Part shown: in pieces, positions 26,749 to 36,513 of the stretch
Layout: each line of letters begins with the position of its first letter
Numbering within the stretch: position 1 is the stretch's first letter
Origin: Serratia rubidaea
GTDB lineage: Bacteria > Pseudomonadota > Gammaproteobacteria > Enterobacterales > Enterobacteriaceae
Reading direction: 5' to 3'
Assembly: GCA_901472405.1 (NCBI GenBank)
Contig: LR590463.1
Span: forward strand, 1,426,001 to 1,490,000
DNA: 64,000 bases
Notes under the pieces: model-generated
What the model was told of the DNA's origin: nothing
Database searches by the model: none
The model's input: only the letters and a program-made list of their open reading frames with translations
Made by a program: the position numbers and the translations under genes

Positions 26749-27024
26749 AACATGTCCTTAATTCGATGGCATAGTGGTTAAATGGCGGCAGGAAGCGTCA
26801 TATTTTATCAGTCATTAAAATTGCATGATTGAGGCTATGCGCACAATAGGCGAAGGTCAAAGGGAAGGGGGGCAGGCCGCTTTACTGCGGCCACGCTCAG
26901 GCCTCGAATTACGCTATTAGCCGGCGTTTGCGATCGGTAATGTTTTATCTGGCTCACGGTGAACCTGACGGGATAAAGGCAGGACAGGAAGATCCCGCTC
27001 CGGCGGGATCTGCTTATCGCGCGG

Positions 27025-27501
27025 CTATTCGGCAAATTTCAGCAGCGCGTCACCATCCAGGCGGTAGCGCACCCATTCGGACTGCGGCAGTGCGCCGATG
27101 CTCTGGTAAAAATCAATGGCGGGCTGGTTCCAGTCCAGCACGCTCCATTCCAGGCGGCCGCACCGGCGTTGCACGGCGCATTGCGCGATATGTTTCAGCA
27201 ACGCCCGGCCCGCGCCCTGGCCGCGATAGGCCGGGGAAACGTACAAATCTTCCATATAAATACCGTTGCGTCCGAGCCATGTGGAATAGCTGGTGAAGAA
27301 CACGGCGTAGCCGACGATGTTGCCTGCTATTTCGCCGATCAACGCTTCGGTGTTACTGCCTGCGCCAAAGAGCGTTTCCCGGATCTCATCCGGCGTGGTA
27401 ACCACTTCCTCCGGCGCTTTTTCATATACCGCCAGCTCATAGATCATCGCGTAAATTGCCGCCGCATCTTCCGGGCGGGCCTGACGAATGGTGATGCTCA
27501 T
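27025..27501 (-). CDS. GNAT-family N-acetyltransferase
   Basis: A 158-residue protein similar to diamine/spermidine-type acetyltransferases. It starts MSITIRQARPEDAAAIYAMI, has YMEDLYVSPAYRGQGAGRAL (the acetyl-CoA pyrophosphate-binding motif A, R/Q-x-x-G-x-A) and ends with the LEWSVLDWNQPAIDFYQSIG motif. It probably acetylates an amine such as a polyamine or thialysine. A GATCCCGC/GCGGGATC stem at 26991-27010 downstream may end the transcript. It is divergent from the LysR gene at 27595. Confidence 0.9.
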   Translation of the reverse strand: MSITIRQARPEDAAAIYAMIYELAVYEKAPEEVVTTPDEIRETLFGAGSNTEALIGEIAGNIVGYAVFFTSYSTWLGRNGIYMEDLYVSPAYRGQGAGRALLKHIAQCAVQRRCGRLEWSVLDWNQPAIDFYQSIGALPQSEWVRYRLDGDALLKFAE

Positions 27502-27594
27502 GGGTTTTCCCTGTTATTTCTGCGTGATGTTGAGATTGATGGCGTTCAGCATAAGGGGTATCGTCCGAAGAATTAAGTGCAATGAAATCACCCA

Positions 27595-28527
27595 ATGATG
27601 AATATTATGCATCCGGCGCTGCGGCGCCTTGATTTAAACCTGCTGCCGGTTTTTGACGCCATTTATCGCCACCGCTCCGTTCGCCTGGCGGCGGATGAGC
27701 TGGCGATGAGCACCTCGGCGCTGAGCCATGCGCTGTCGCGGCTGCGCACGGCCCTCAATGACCCGCTGTTTTTCCGCGAGGGCCACCGCATGTGCCCCAG
27801 CGTGTATGCCGCCCAGCTCGCGCCCTCGATTGCCTCGGCGCTGCAGTTCCTCAACCAGCAGCTGGCCCCGCAGCCGGAGTTTACGGCCGCCACCAGCAGC
27901 GAGCGTTTGCAGATTGCGATTACGGACTTTACCGCGTTTTGCATTTTTCCCGCCCTGATGCACAAGCTGCAGCACGCGGCGCCCGGCCTGCGCCTGGAGT
28001 TGCGCTATTTACCCCACAGCCCGGCGCTGACGGAGCTGTTGGCGGGCGAAGTGGATCTGGCGCTTGGCTTTAGCACCACGGATGATAGCCGGCATCCGGA
28101 GCTGGACGAGATCGGCTGGTTTGACGATGAGTATGTCGTCATCAGCAACGCAGGCCGGACGCGGCTGACGCTGGAGGATTACCTCGCTGCCCGCCATCTG
28201 GTTGTCACGCCGTGGAATGAGAAGCAGGGAGTGCTGGATTTACGGCTTGAGCAGCTGGGCCATACGCGGCAGATCGCGCTCAAAACGCCGTCGATGCTCA
28301 GCGCGCCGTTTATTGTGGCGGAAAGCGACCTGCTGATGGCGATCCCCCGTTTTGCCGCCGAAAAGCTGGTTGCGGCAGCGGATATCAAGATTTTTGCCTT
28401 ACCGTTCGCGATACCCAGGTTTGAGGTGAAGATTTACTCACATAAGCGCAGCGCTCAGCGGGGGGCGACCCGCTGGCTGAAGGCGGAGCTGCAACAGCTG
28501 GCGCAGGCGTTGCATTTAGGGCGGTGA
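27595..28527 (+). CDS. LysR-family transcriptional regulator
   Basis: A 310-residue regulator. The HTH includes LNLLPVFDAIYRHRSVRLAA and MSTSALSHALSRLR, close to the NodD/LeuO-like subgroup. The effector domain includes FTAFCIFPALMHKL and LLAGEVDLALGFS. Start codons at 27595, 27598 and 27607 are all possible. It is divergent from the GNAT gene 93 bp away, which is a plausible target. Confidence 0.87.
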   Translation: MMNIMHPALRRLDLNLLPVFDAIYRHRSVRLAADELAMSTSALSHALSRLRTALNDPLFFREGHRMCPSVYAAQLAPSIASALQFLNQQLAPQPEFTAATSSERLQIAITDFTAFCIFPALMHKLQHAAPGLRLELRYLPHSPALTELLAGEVDLALGFSTTDDSRHPELDEIGWFDDEYVVISNAGRTRLTLEDYLAARHLVVTPWNEKQGVLDLRLEQLGHTRQIALKTPSMLSAPFIVAESDLLMAIPRFAAEKLVAAADIKIFALPFAIPRFEVKIYSHKRSAQRGATRWLKAELQQLAQALHLGR

Positions 28528-28704
28528 AGCGTCTTGCTGGCTGGTGGTGAGCGCGTGGCCGATGGGCGGTTCAGACTTCCCGCTGGTCAGAACGCGCACT
28601 TTTCCATGCAGGCCGGTCTGAAAACGTCGTCTCCTTGGTTAATCACGCACGGTGATAGTCTCGCGTTGACACTGAATACCCGGCATTGTATAAAACTCCG
28701 CCCC

Positions 28705-28723
28705 AATAATGAGTTTCATTTGC
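28705..28723 (+). promoter_or_regulatory. Possible Fur box
   Basis: aataatgagtttcatttgc matches 13 of 19 positions of the Fur consensus, including ATAATGA and TCATT. It lies about 50 bp before the iron-type ABC binding-protein gene. The match is moderate. Confidence 0.45.
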
Positions 28724-28775
28724 ATTAAAATATCCCATGGTCATCGGCAATCGCTTTAACGAAGGATAGTGTTTA

Positions 28776-29777
28776 ATGAAAAAAATCATCTGCGCGTTAG
28801 GCGTGATGTTCGCATCGGTAAGTTCTGCTTTGGCAACCACCTATCCACTGACCATTGACAACTGCGGGTATCAAGAGACCTTTACCCAGGCGCCTGAGCG
28901 CGTCGTCGCCCTGGGTCAGAACACCGTCGAGATTTTGCTGCTGCTGGGCCTGCAAAAACACATTGCCGCCAGTGCGTTTTGGCCGACCAAAGTTTTGCCG
29001 CAGCTGGCTGAGCAGAATGCAAAAATCAAAACGCTGACGGTAGAAATCCCTACGCTGGAATCTATCCTGGCGCAAAACCCTGATTTTGTTCCTGCACAGC
29101 TACCGCTGTTACTGGGGCCGGAAAGCAAGGTCGCGAAACGTGAAGATCTGGCCACCGTTGGCGTAAACAGCTATTTATCGCCGGGCATGTGCGCCACCAA
29201 AAAAGCCGCAGGGGACATGTACGGCAGCCGCCAGAAACTGTGGGATATGACCTATCTCTATCAAGAGATTAAAGATTTCGCCGCTATCTTTAACGTGCAG
29301 CCGCGCGGTGAAGCGCTGGTTGCCGATTTTAAACGGCGTGAAGCCGACCTGCGCGCCGAGTTTGGCAAGAACAAAAAAGATCTGTCGTTTGTGTTCTGGT
29401 TCTCCAGTTCATCCCCTTCCGCTGACGCCTATGTGGGCGGCAAAAACAGCGCCTCCGGCTTTATCGCCAACGTTCTGGGCGGCCACAACGCCATCACCTC
29501 CGAGACCGAATGGCCGACGGTAAGCTGGGAAAGCATCATCGCCGCAAACCCGGATGTGATCGTGGTTTCCAGCCTGGACCGCAACCGCTGGGCGCTGGAT
29601 AACGCGGCGGAGAAAATCAAATTCCTGAAAAGCGATCCGGTCGTCAGCCAGCTCGACGCGGTGAAAAAAGGCCATATTGTCGTGATGGACGGCCAGGCGA
29701 TGAACCCGACCATCCGCACCCTCTACGGCGCGGAGCAGGTTGGCGAGCAACTGAGAAAACTGGGGCTGAGTGAATGA
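28776..29777 (+). CDS. Iron/siderophore-type ABC transporter substrate-binding protein
   Basis: A 333-residue periplasmic protein with a signal peptide (MKKIICALGVMFASVSSALA). The class-III (FepB/BtuF-like) fold is indicated by YQETFTQAPERVVALGQNTV, SASGFIANVLGGHNAI and ANPDVIVVSSLDRN. It is the first gene of a binding protein/permease/ATPase operon with 4-bp or shorter overlaps. The ligand is probably a ferric siderophore, heme or cobalamin-like complex; no TonB receptor gene is nearby. A possible Fur box precedes it. Confidence 0.88.
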   Translation: MKKIICALGVMFASVSSALATTYPLTIDNCGYQETFTQAPERVVALGQNTVEILLLLGLQKHIAASAFWPTKVLPQLAEQNAKIKTLTVEIPTLESILAQNPDFVPAQLPLLLGPESKVAKREDLATVGVNSYLSPGMCATKKAAGDMYGSRQKLWDMTYLYQEIKDFAAIFNVQPRGEALVADFKRREADLRAEFGKNKKDLSFVFWFSSSSPSADAYVGGKNSASGFIANVLGGHNAITSETEWPTVSWESIIAANPDVIVVSSLDRNRWALDNAAEKIKFLKSDPVVSQLDAVKKGHIVVMDGQAMNPTIRTLYGAEQVGEQLRKLGLSE

Positions 29778-30810
29778 CCACGGCAGTGCTTCAGGCCCGG
29801 CAGAGCCTGCTGCTGAGCGGCGGATGTTTGCTGGCAACGGTGCTGTTGTTTCTGACCGTCGCCGTCAGCGTCAGCGTGGGGGAGCTTTCGATTCCGCTGC
29901 CAAACGTCTTTTACGCCATCGGCAATAAAATCGGCTTAACAGACGCGCCCCTCAACCGCATCTATGCCAGCGTGATTTGGGACTTTCGCCTGAGCCGGGC
30001 GCTGGTGGCGGCGTGCTGCGGCGCCGGTTTGGCCATCTGCGGCGCGGTGCTGCAAAGCCTGCTGAAGAATGCGCTGGCGGAGCCTTATGTGCTGGGGGTT
30101 TCTGCCGGGGCATCAACCGGTGCGGTTTCCGTGGTGGTGCTGGGCATCGGCTCCGGCGCGGTGTCCTTGTCTGCGGGCGCCTTTGCCGGGGCGTTTGCCG
30201 CCTTTGCCTTTGTCGCCTTTCTGACCAACGGCGCACGCGGCGGAAATGAGCGCACCATTCTGGCGGGCGTGGCCGCCTCGCAGCTGTTTAACGCCATTAC
30301 GGCCTATACCATCAGCACCTCCGCCAATGCGCAGCAGGCGCGCGACGTGATGTTCTGGCTGCTGGGCAGCTTCAGCGGGGTGAGATGGCCTGAGTTCCAA
30401 CTGGTGCTGGTGGTGGTGCTGATTGGCCTGGCCGTTTGCCTTTACTATTCCCGGGCGCTGGATGCCTTCACCTTCGGCGACGATGCCGCCGCATCGCTGG
30501 GATCGCCGTTCCCTATGTGCGTCTGCTTCTCTTTACCGTTACGGCGCTTATCACCGCCACTATCGTCAGCATGGCCGGCTCAATCGGCTTTGTCGGGCTG
30601 GTGGTGCCGCATGTGATGCGCTTCTTGTTCGGGCCGCTGCATCGTAGGTTGCTGATTGCCAGCGCGCTGGCCGGCGCGATCCTGATGGTGCTGGCGGATA
30701 TCGCATCACGCCTGTTGATTGCGCCGCAAAGCCTTCCTGTCGGCGTGGTAACGGCCTTGGTCGGCGTGCCTTTCTTTGCCGTGATTATCTACCGTTCAAG
30801 GAATAAGTGA
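29774..30810 (+). CDS. FecCD-family iron-type ABC permease (one-base frameshift)
   Basis: A FecCD/BtuC-type permease of about 345 residues. It includes FRLSRALVAACCGAGLAICG, the ALAEPYVLGVSAGAS motif and GSIGFVGLVVPHVMRF near the coupling helix. The frame breaks near 30501. Adding a G to ctgGGatc gives AAASLGIAVPYVRLLLFTVT and restores the full protein. The ATG overlaps the binding-protein stop (ATGA), and its own stop overlaps the ATPase ATG (TGATG). It forms the membrane channel of this importer. Confidence 0.88.
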
Positions 30811-31571
30811 TGAGTATCTGCGCTGAAAATATTACCTGGAAGGTGGGTAAAAAGGTCATCGTTGATGACGTGTCACTGCATATTGCCCCCGGTGAAACCG
30901 TCGGGCTGCTCGGCCCCAATGGCTGCGGCAAATCTTCGCTGCTGCGCGTTCTGGCCGGCTTGCGTCGGCCGCACAGCGGCTGCGTGACGCTGGAGGGGCA
31001 ACCCCTGGCCCGGATTGCCAAAAAGCAGCTGGCGCGTCGGGTGGCCTTTGTTGAACAACACGGCATGACCGATGCCAATATGCGCGTGCGCGAGGTGGTG
31101 AAACTCGGGCGCATTCCGCACCACTCGCCTTTTTCTAACTGGAGCCGCGGCGATGACGAGATTGTTGCCGCCGCGCTGCAACGGGTGGATATGTCGGAAA
31201 AAAGCGATCAAGGCTGGCTGAGCCTGTCCGGCGGGGAGCGTCAGCGGGTGCATATCGCCCGCGCGCTGGCGCAGACGCCGAGTGAAATCCTGCTCGATGA
31301 GCCGACCAACCACCTGGATATTCACCACCAAATACAATTGATGCATCTGATCAGTGAATTGCCGGTGACCAGTATTGTGGCTATCCACGATCTCAACCAT
31401 GCCGCGATGTTCTGTGATTCGCTGATTGTGATGCAGAACGGAAAAATCATCGCCACCGGCACCCCTCAGGAGATTTTATCCGAGGAGCTGCTGTGGGAGG
31501 TTTTCCGGGTGAAAACCAAAATTGAGATCTCACGCTATCATGGCAAAAAGCACATTCATTTTATCGTTTAG
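30810..31571 (+). CDS. Iron-type ABC transporter ATP-binding protein
   Basis: A 253-residue FepC/BtuD-like ATPase. It has Walker A GPNGCGKSS (about residues 35-43), the Q-loop in VAFVEQHGMTD, signature LSGGERQR, Walker B ILLDEPTNHLD and switch His in AIHDLNHA. ATG 30810 overlaps the permease stop. It is the last gene of the operon; a stem-loop with a T-run follows at 31610-31650. Confidence 0.93.
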   Translation: MSICAENITWKVGKKVIVDDVSLHIAPGETVGLLGPNGCGKSSLLRVLAGLRRPHSGCVTLEGQPLARIAKKQLARRVAFVEQHGMTDANMRVREVVKLGRIPHHSPFSNWSRGDDEIVAAALQRVDMSEKSDQGWLSLSGGERQRVHIARALAQTPSEILLDEPTNHLDIHHQIQLMHLISELPVTSIVAIHDLNHAAMFCDSLIVMQNGKIIATGTPQEILSEELLWEVFRVKTKIEISRYHGKKHIHFIV

Positions 31572-31609
31572 GTGCGGGTAGTATGCCTTTGCCCGCACTG
31601 CGCCCGGCC

Positions 31610-31650
31610 AAAACGCCTTCGGCGCCCTGACCGTTCGTTGGCGTTTTTTC
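31610..31650 (+). terminator. Terminator of the iron-type ABC operon
   Basis: AAAACGCC (31610-31617) pairs with GGCGTTTT (31640-31647), and a run of six Ts overlaps the right arm. The loop is about 22 nt and can pair internally. Confidence 0.55.
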
Positions 31651-31751
31651 CTCTCTGCAGCGCCGGCGCTTGAGTGATATCCGCTAATTTCATAGAGTGA
31701 TGTTCCGAGCATTTTTACCCCCAACACCTTTAGCGCTGGAGCGGAAAATCG

Positions 31752-32237
31752 ATGGAACACAGCTATTCGTCACATATCTCCTGGACGGGAAATCTGGGTA
31801 CGGGTACCTCAGGATACCGGTCGTATGCGCGCACGTGGGATATCTCCGTCGCCGGCAAGGACACCATACACTGCTCGAACGATCCGCTACTGGGGGGCGA
31901 CCCCGGAAAAATGAATCCGGAAGACCTGCTGATCTCCTCGCTGTCCGCCTGCCATATGCTGTGGTATCTGCATCTGGCATCGGATGCCGGCATCACCGTC
32001 GTCGCTTACCAAGACTCACCGGTCGCCACCGGCGAGGTATTGAAAAGTGGCGCCGGGCGCTTTTTGGCCGCCACGCTCAAACCCAGAATTACGGTATTAG
32101 CCGGTACCGACATCGATGCAGCCACGGCAATTCACCATGAAATCCATAAAGTTTGTTTTATCGCCCGCTCGGTCAATTTCCCGGTGAGTTATGAGCCGGA
32201 GTTTGTGATCAGCGATGTCGCGTCAGGCCCACGGTAA
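31752..32237 (+). CDS. OsmC/Ohr-family protein
   Basis: A 161-residue protein starting MEHSYSSHISWTGNLGTGTS. It includes LLGGDPGKMNPEDLLISSLS and SACHMLWYL, the family helix holding the peroxidatic Cys, but the second Cys region (HKVCFIARSVNFPV) differs from classic Ohr. It probably reduces organic hydroperoxides or acts as a small OsmC-like stress protein in the cytoplasm. It is monocistronic and convergent with the AraC gene at 32312. Confidence 0.88.
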   Translation: MEHSYSSHISWTGNLGTGTSGYRSYARTWDISVAGKDTIHCSNDPLLGGDPGKMNPEDLLISSLSACHMLWYLHLASDAGITVVAYQDSPVATGEVLKSGAGRFLAATLKPRITVLAGTDIDAATAIHHEIHKVCFIARSVNFPVSYEPEFVISDVASGPR

Positions 32238-32311
32238 GCCTGGCCTGAACGGAATGCGCGGCGCCGGATCTGAGCACGCATCTGCACAACCGGCTGCCGC
32301 AACGCATCAGG

Positions 32312-33107
32312 CTAGCGTGCGCCTGTCTTCCGTTCGGCAAAGTAGTGGGCAGGCGTGCTGCCCATGGTTTTTTTTGAACATGGTGATAAAGGCATTCACC
32401 GATTCATACCCCAGATTCGCCGCCACGTTTTGTACCGATACGCCGCTTGCCAGCTCCCGCAGGGCAATGATCAGGTGCAGTTGCTGACGCCAACGGCCGA
32501 AGGTCAGCCCGGTTTCACGCAGCATCAAACGCGCCAGAGAACGCTCGCTGAGCGCCAGCCGTTTGGCCCAGATTTTTAATGTGCTGCGATCGTCGGGTTG
32601 ACCGACCAGCGCATCGGCCATGGCGCGGATTTTAGGATGCGATGAGACAGGCAGGCTCAGTTTCTGCTGCGGCATGGCGGCGAGTTCATCAAGCGTCACT
32701 CTGGTCAGCCTGGCGACGTGGCTCTCCGGCGGATAATCAACGCCCTCGAGGGTTAAGCGCTCCACTAATTCTTTCACCAGCCCGGAAATCGCCAGGGTGC
32801 AGCATCGTTCCGGCAGCGCGGCGGCCCCGGGTTCGATAAACAGATAGTTGAGATGTGCATTCCAGGTGGCTTTGGCGCTGTGCGGCACGCCGCCGGGGAT
32901 CCAGACGGCGCAATCGGGCGGCACGATCCAGATGTCATTTTCCGCGCGGCAAATCACCGCGCCGTACAGGGCGATAATCAGTTGCCCTTTGCGGTGCGTA
33001 TGCACCGGTACCTCTGCGGCATAATCGATAAAATCCAGACGCCGTGCGACCGCCGGGCAGGGGGTAGAATCAGGATCATACAGCGTGTTGGCGAGTTTAG
33101 AGCTCAT
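32312..33107 (-). CDS. AraC-family regulator, NimR-like (C-terminal one-base frameshift)
   Basis: A cupin plus AraC HTH protein of about 264 residues that resembles E. coli NimR: HPKIRAMADAL, WAKRLALSERSLARLMLRET, FGRWRQQLHLIIAL and NLGYESVNAFITMFKK. The frame is off after FKK. The run of eight Ts at 32368-32375 should be seven; then the C-terminus reads TMGSTPAHYFAERKTGAR and stops at 32312. Uncorrected, it reads to 32307. It is divergent from the FUSC efflux gene 77 bp away and probably regulates that operon. Confidence 0.87.
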
Positions 33108-33184
33108 CTCATTGGCAGCATTTAGGTATTTTTTGACAGAATAGAGTATTTAAGCAGATAGGCAAGCCGGTAATAATCCCCGGC

Positions 33185-35218
33185 ATGAGCAAAATCAACG
33201 TCCTTCACCGCCCTGTTTTACACGCGTTAGGCGTGCGCCTGCGGCGGGCTGCCACGCCCACGCTGCTTAACGACGCCAGCGCCTTACTCTATTCCGCGCG
33301 CAGTTTTATCGCCGCGATGCTTGCGTACTATATTGCCCTGTCGATCGGCCTGGAACGGCCTTCGTGGGCCATCATTACCGTTTATATCGTTTCGCAAACC
33401 TCGGTCGGCGCCTCGCTGAGCAGGGGAGTGTATCGCCTGGCGGGAACCGTTGTCGGCGCGGCCGCGACCGTGTTGATTGTGCCTGCGTTGGTGGATATGC
33501 CCATTGTTTGCAGCGTGGTGCTGACGGGCTGGATCACCTTCTGCCTCTATCTTTCCCTGCTGGAACGCACGCCGCGCGCCTACGCCTTTGTGCTGGCTGG
33601 CTACACGGCGAGCCTGATTGGTTTTCCTGCGGTGTCCGATCCCGGCGCCATCTTTAATATCGCCATTGTGCGGGTACAGGAAATCATGATTGGCATCCTC
33701 TGCGCCGTGCTTATTCATCGCTATGTGCTGCCTGCGCGGATCTCCGGGCTGTTTAACAGCCGGCTATCGCAGACCCTGCGCACGGCGCGGCAGCGGATTG
33801 CCGATACCCTGGCAGGCAAGAACGATGATGCTGCCGGGCCGCTGCACCTGGCGCTGGCGCTCCAGTTCCTTCAGGGCATCAGCCATCACATTCCCTATGA
33901 TTTTGCGCTTTCTGTACCGGTCCGCCAGGCCAGAAAAGCGATCCACGACCGGCTGGCGCGGTTAGTCATCGTGAACTGCGAATTACGCGACCGTTTACAG
34001 ATGATAACGACGATGCCGGCGGATGTGCAGACACTGCTGCACGACGTCCGGATCTCGCTGGCCGGTGAAGGGGAAGGGAAAAGCGCGGCAGAAGCGCTCA
34101 AAAAACGCAGTGAGCACCTGGCGCAGCGCTACTCGGCACAGGCGCTGACCTTTGATGATGCGTTGCGGGCCAGTTTTGTGCGTTATCTGACAGAGGCGAT
34201 TGATCTTATGCAGCAGTGCGAGCGCCTTTCGGACGTCATTTATCACGCGAAGGCCGCGCCGGCGCAGCAGGACAGCAACGCGGTGAAGGGGTATGTTTTC
34301 CACCGCGATCCCGCCGCCGCCGCCCGCACCGCGCTGGGCGCTTTCGTCATCATCCTGAGCGGCTGTCTGGTCTGGATTTATTCTGCCTGGCCTGACGGCG
34401 GCACGGTGGTCTCGATCCTCGGGGTCTGCTGCACGCTATTTGGCAGCTTCGACACGCCGGCGCCGCACATTGTGAAATATATGATTGGCTCCCTCTGGGG
34501 AGTATTGCTGAGCCTGCTTTACAGCTTCGTTTTACTTCCTCAGGTGAATGATTTCAGCATGCTGGCGGCGGTCTTTGCGCCGGTATATCTGTTTGCCGGT
34601 TCGCTCCAGGCCAGGCCGGCCAGCGCATTTATGGCGATGGGGATCACCCTGACATTGCCCATTTTGTGTGAGCTGGGGGCGCATTACAGCGGAGATTTTG
34701 CCGTGGCGATTAACACCGCCATCGCGTTATTTGCTGCGACCGGCTTTGCCGCGATCGGCATGAGCCTGCTGCAAACCGTGCAGGCAGATGCGGCGATAAA
34801 CCGCCTGCTGAAGCTGTGCCAGCGCGATATTCGCCGCAGCGTGAAGGGGGAGCTGAACGTCGATGAAACCCATTGGACCAATCTGATGATCGACCGGACG
34901 GCCTTGCTGCTGCCGCGCCTGCAGCGCAGCGGGCAATCATCGCAACTGGCGCTCGACCAGCTTCTGCATGCGCTGCGCGTGGGACTGTGCGTGATGCATC
35001 TGCGCCGCTGCGATGCGCAGGCGGGCACAGCGCTGAGCGAGGTGCTGGCTTTGCTGACCCACCCCACAGACAGCGAAGCTTTACGCCTGCGGATCGCCAT
35101 GCTGGTGGAGCGCAGTTTGCCGCCGGCGGATGAGCCTTCGCGCCAGTATGTCGACCGGCTGGTCGATCTGCACTGCGCATTACCTGTACAGACCCGGGAG
35201 TCCGCCGATGATCAATGA
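33185..35218 (+). CDS. FUSC/AaeB-type aromatic-acid efflux membrane protein
   Basis: A 677-residue inner-membrane protein with two clusters of about five membrane segments (near residues 35-190 and 375-525) separated by cytoplasmic helical regions, the layout of FUSC/AaeB/YccS proteins. Landmarks are GLERPSWAIITVYIVSQ and LERTPRAYAFVLAGYTASL. It is the first gene of a FUSC, DUF1656, HlyD operon, equivalent in content to aaeXAB but in another order. It exports aromatic acids or similar toxic compounds. The NimR-like regulator is divergent. Confidence 0.9.
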   Translation: MSKINVLHRPVLHALGVRLRRAATPTLLNDASALLYSARSFIAAMLAYYIALSIGLERPSWAIITVYIVSQTSVGASLSRGVYRLAGTVVGAAATVLIVPALVDMPIVCSVVLTGWITFCLYLSLLERTPRAYAFVLAGYTASLIGFPAVSDPGAIFNIAIVRVQEIMIGILCAVLIHRYVLPARISGLFNSRLSQTLRTARQRIADTLAGKNDDAAGPLHLALALQFLQGISHHIPYDFALSVPVRQARKAIHDRLARLVIVNCELRDRLQMITTMPADVQTLLHDVRISLAGEGEGKSAAEALKKRSEHLAQRYSAQALTFDDALRASFVRYLTEAIDLMQQCERLSDVIYHAKAAPAQQDSNAVKGYVFHRDPAAAARTALGAFVIILSGCLVWIYSAWPDGGTVVSILGVCCTLFGSFDTPAPHIVKYMIGSLWGVLLSLLYSFVLLPQVNDFSMLAAVFAPVYLFAGSLQARPASAFMAMGITLTLPILCELGAHYSGDFAVAINTAIALFAATGFAAIGMSLLQTVQADAAINRLLKLCQRDIRRSVKGELNVDETHWTNLMIDRTALLLPRLQRSGQSSQLALDQLLHALRVGLCVMHLRRCDAQAGTALSEVLALLTHPTDSEALRLRIAMLVERSLPPADEPSRQYVDRLVDLHCALPVQTRESADDQ

Positions 35219-35423
35219 TGTCACCGTAGGCGGGGTGTTTATCCCCGGGCTGCTGGTGGTGGCATGCGCCGCCCTGGTCTGCACGCTGTTGCTTCTGCCT
35301 ATTTTCTCGTCCAGCAGGCTGTATCGCCGTTTGCCATTGCGCCCGCTGATTGATTTCTCAACCTATATCATCACTTTTTTCCTGCTGCTGCAGGGACTGA
35401 CCGCGCTGGGGTTATTTGCATGA
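35208..35423 (+). CDS. DUF1656 small membrane protein (AaeX-like)
   Basis: A 71-residue protein starting MINDVTVGGVFIPGLLVVAC, with two membrane segments and the conserved LIDFSTYIITFFLL. This matches DUF1656/AaeX. Its function is unclear, but it always accompanies FUSC/HlyD pumps. It overlaps the end of the FUSC gene by 11 bp and the HlyD gene by 4 bp, so translation is coupled. Confidence 0.9.
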   Translation: MINDVTVGGVFIPGLLVVACAALVCTLLLLPIFSSSRLYRRLPLRPLIDFSTYIITFFLLLQGLTALGLFA

Positions 35424-36292
35424 CATCTTTACTCGCTCTGTTGAGCCGCTATGTGCTGACGTTAATCGCCGTGGCGGTGGCCGCCTTTCTGGCTGTGATT
35501 TTCTGGCAACACTACGCACAGACGCCCTGGACCCGCGATGGCCGGGTGCGTGCGGATGTGGTGCAGGTCGCGCCGGACGTTTCCGGGCCGGTAAGCAGCG
35601 TGGCCGTCCGCGATAATCAGTGGGTTAACCGTGGAGATGTGCTGTATGCCATCGATCCGGACTGGCTGAAACTGGCGGTGATCAGCGCGCAGGCGGATGT
35701 TGAGGCGAAACGTCATGAGATGCTGATGCGTCAGGATGTGGCCCTGCGGCGCGCCAGGATCAAAGCGATGATTTCCGGCGAAGATTTACAGCAAACGGCC
35801 AGTGCAGCCAAGGTGGCGGCGGCCAACTATCAGGGCGCGCTGGCCGCGCTGGAACTGGCGCGGCTTAATTTGTCTCATGCTGTCGTCCGGTCGCCGGTTT
35901 CGGGCTATATCACGCATCTTCGGCTCCGCCCCGGCGATTATGCCACCGCAGGAGAAACCAGGGTCGCGATTATTGATGCGCACAGTTTCTGGGTGGTGGG
36001 CTATTTCGAAGAGACCAAACTGCGCCATATTCACGTGGGAGATACCGCGCATATTGCGCTGATGGGGTTTGCGCCGGCGATCGCGGGCCATGTGGAGAGT
36101 ATCGGGCGAGGCATTGGCGACAGCAATGACGATACGGGCGGACTTGGCCTGCCGGATGTTGAACCGACGTTCAGCTGGGTACGGCTGGCGCAGCGTATTC
36201 CGGTGCGTATTCATATTGACGCGCTGCCCGAAGGCGTTGAGTTAGTGGCTGGGTTATCCGCGAGCGTTTCCATTGTGCCTAAGGGGGAATAG
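35420..36292 (+). CDS. HlyD/AaeA-type periplasmic adaptor protein
   Basis: A 290-residue membrane-fusion protein with one N-terminal anchor (about residues 12-32). The biotinyl-lipoyl half-motifs read APDVSGPVSSVAVRDNQWV and ARLNLSHAVVRSPVSGYIT, with a helical hairpin between them and a beta-barrel region RPGDYATAGETRVAIID. It links the FUSC pump to an outer-membrane channel. It is the last gene of the operon. Its ATG overlaps the DUF1656 stop. Confidence 0.92.
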   Translation: MTSLLALLSRYVLTLIAVAVAAFLAVIFWQHYAQTPWTRDGRVRADVVQVAPDVSGPVSSVAVRDNQWVNRGDVLYAIDPDWLKLAVISAQADVEAKRHEMLMRQDVALRRARIKAMISGEDLQQTASAAKVAAANYQGALAALELARLNLSHAVVRSPVSGYITHLRLRPGDYATAGETRVAIIDAHSFWVVGYFEETKLRHIHVGDTAHIALMGFAPAIAGHVESIGRGIGDSNDDTGGLGLPDVEPTFSWVRLAQRIPVRIHIDALPEGVELVAGLSASVSIVPKGE

Positions 36293-36513
36293 CTGGCGGA
36301 GCGAAGCGCGACATTGTCGTTAAGGATGACACTGGCGCGGCGCATCAGGACAGCTGATATGAGTCATGCCGTATAGTCGTTGTCTTTCAGCCTTTGTTTG
36401 GACCGTGCTTTTTTATTGGTGAGAAATTGCGTGCAGGCGAGCACCACAAGAAATATATATTATACAAACGTATTACCACGTGCTCTCATATTATAAATTA
36501 TCTGGGAAACGCT

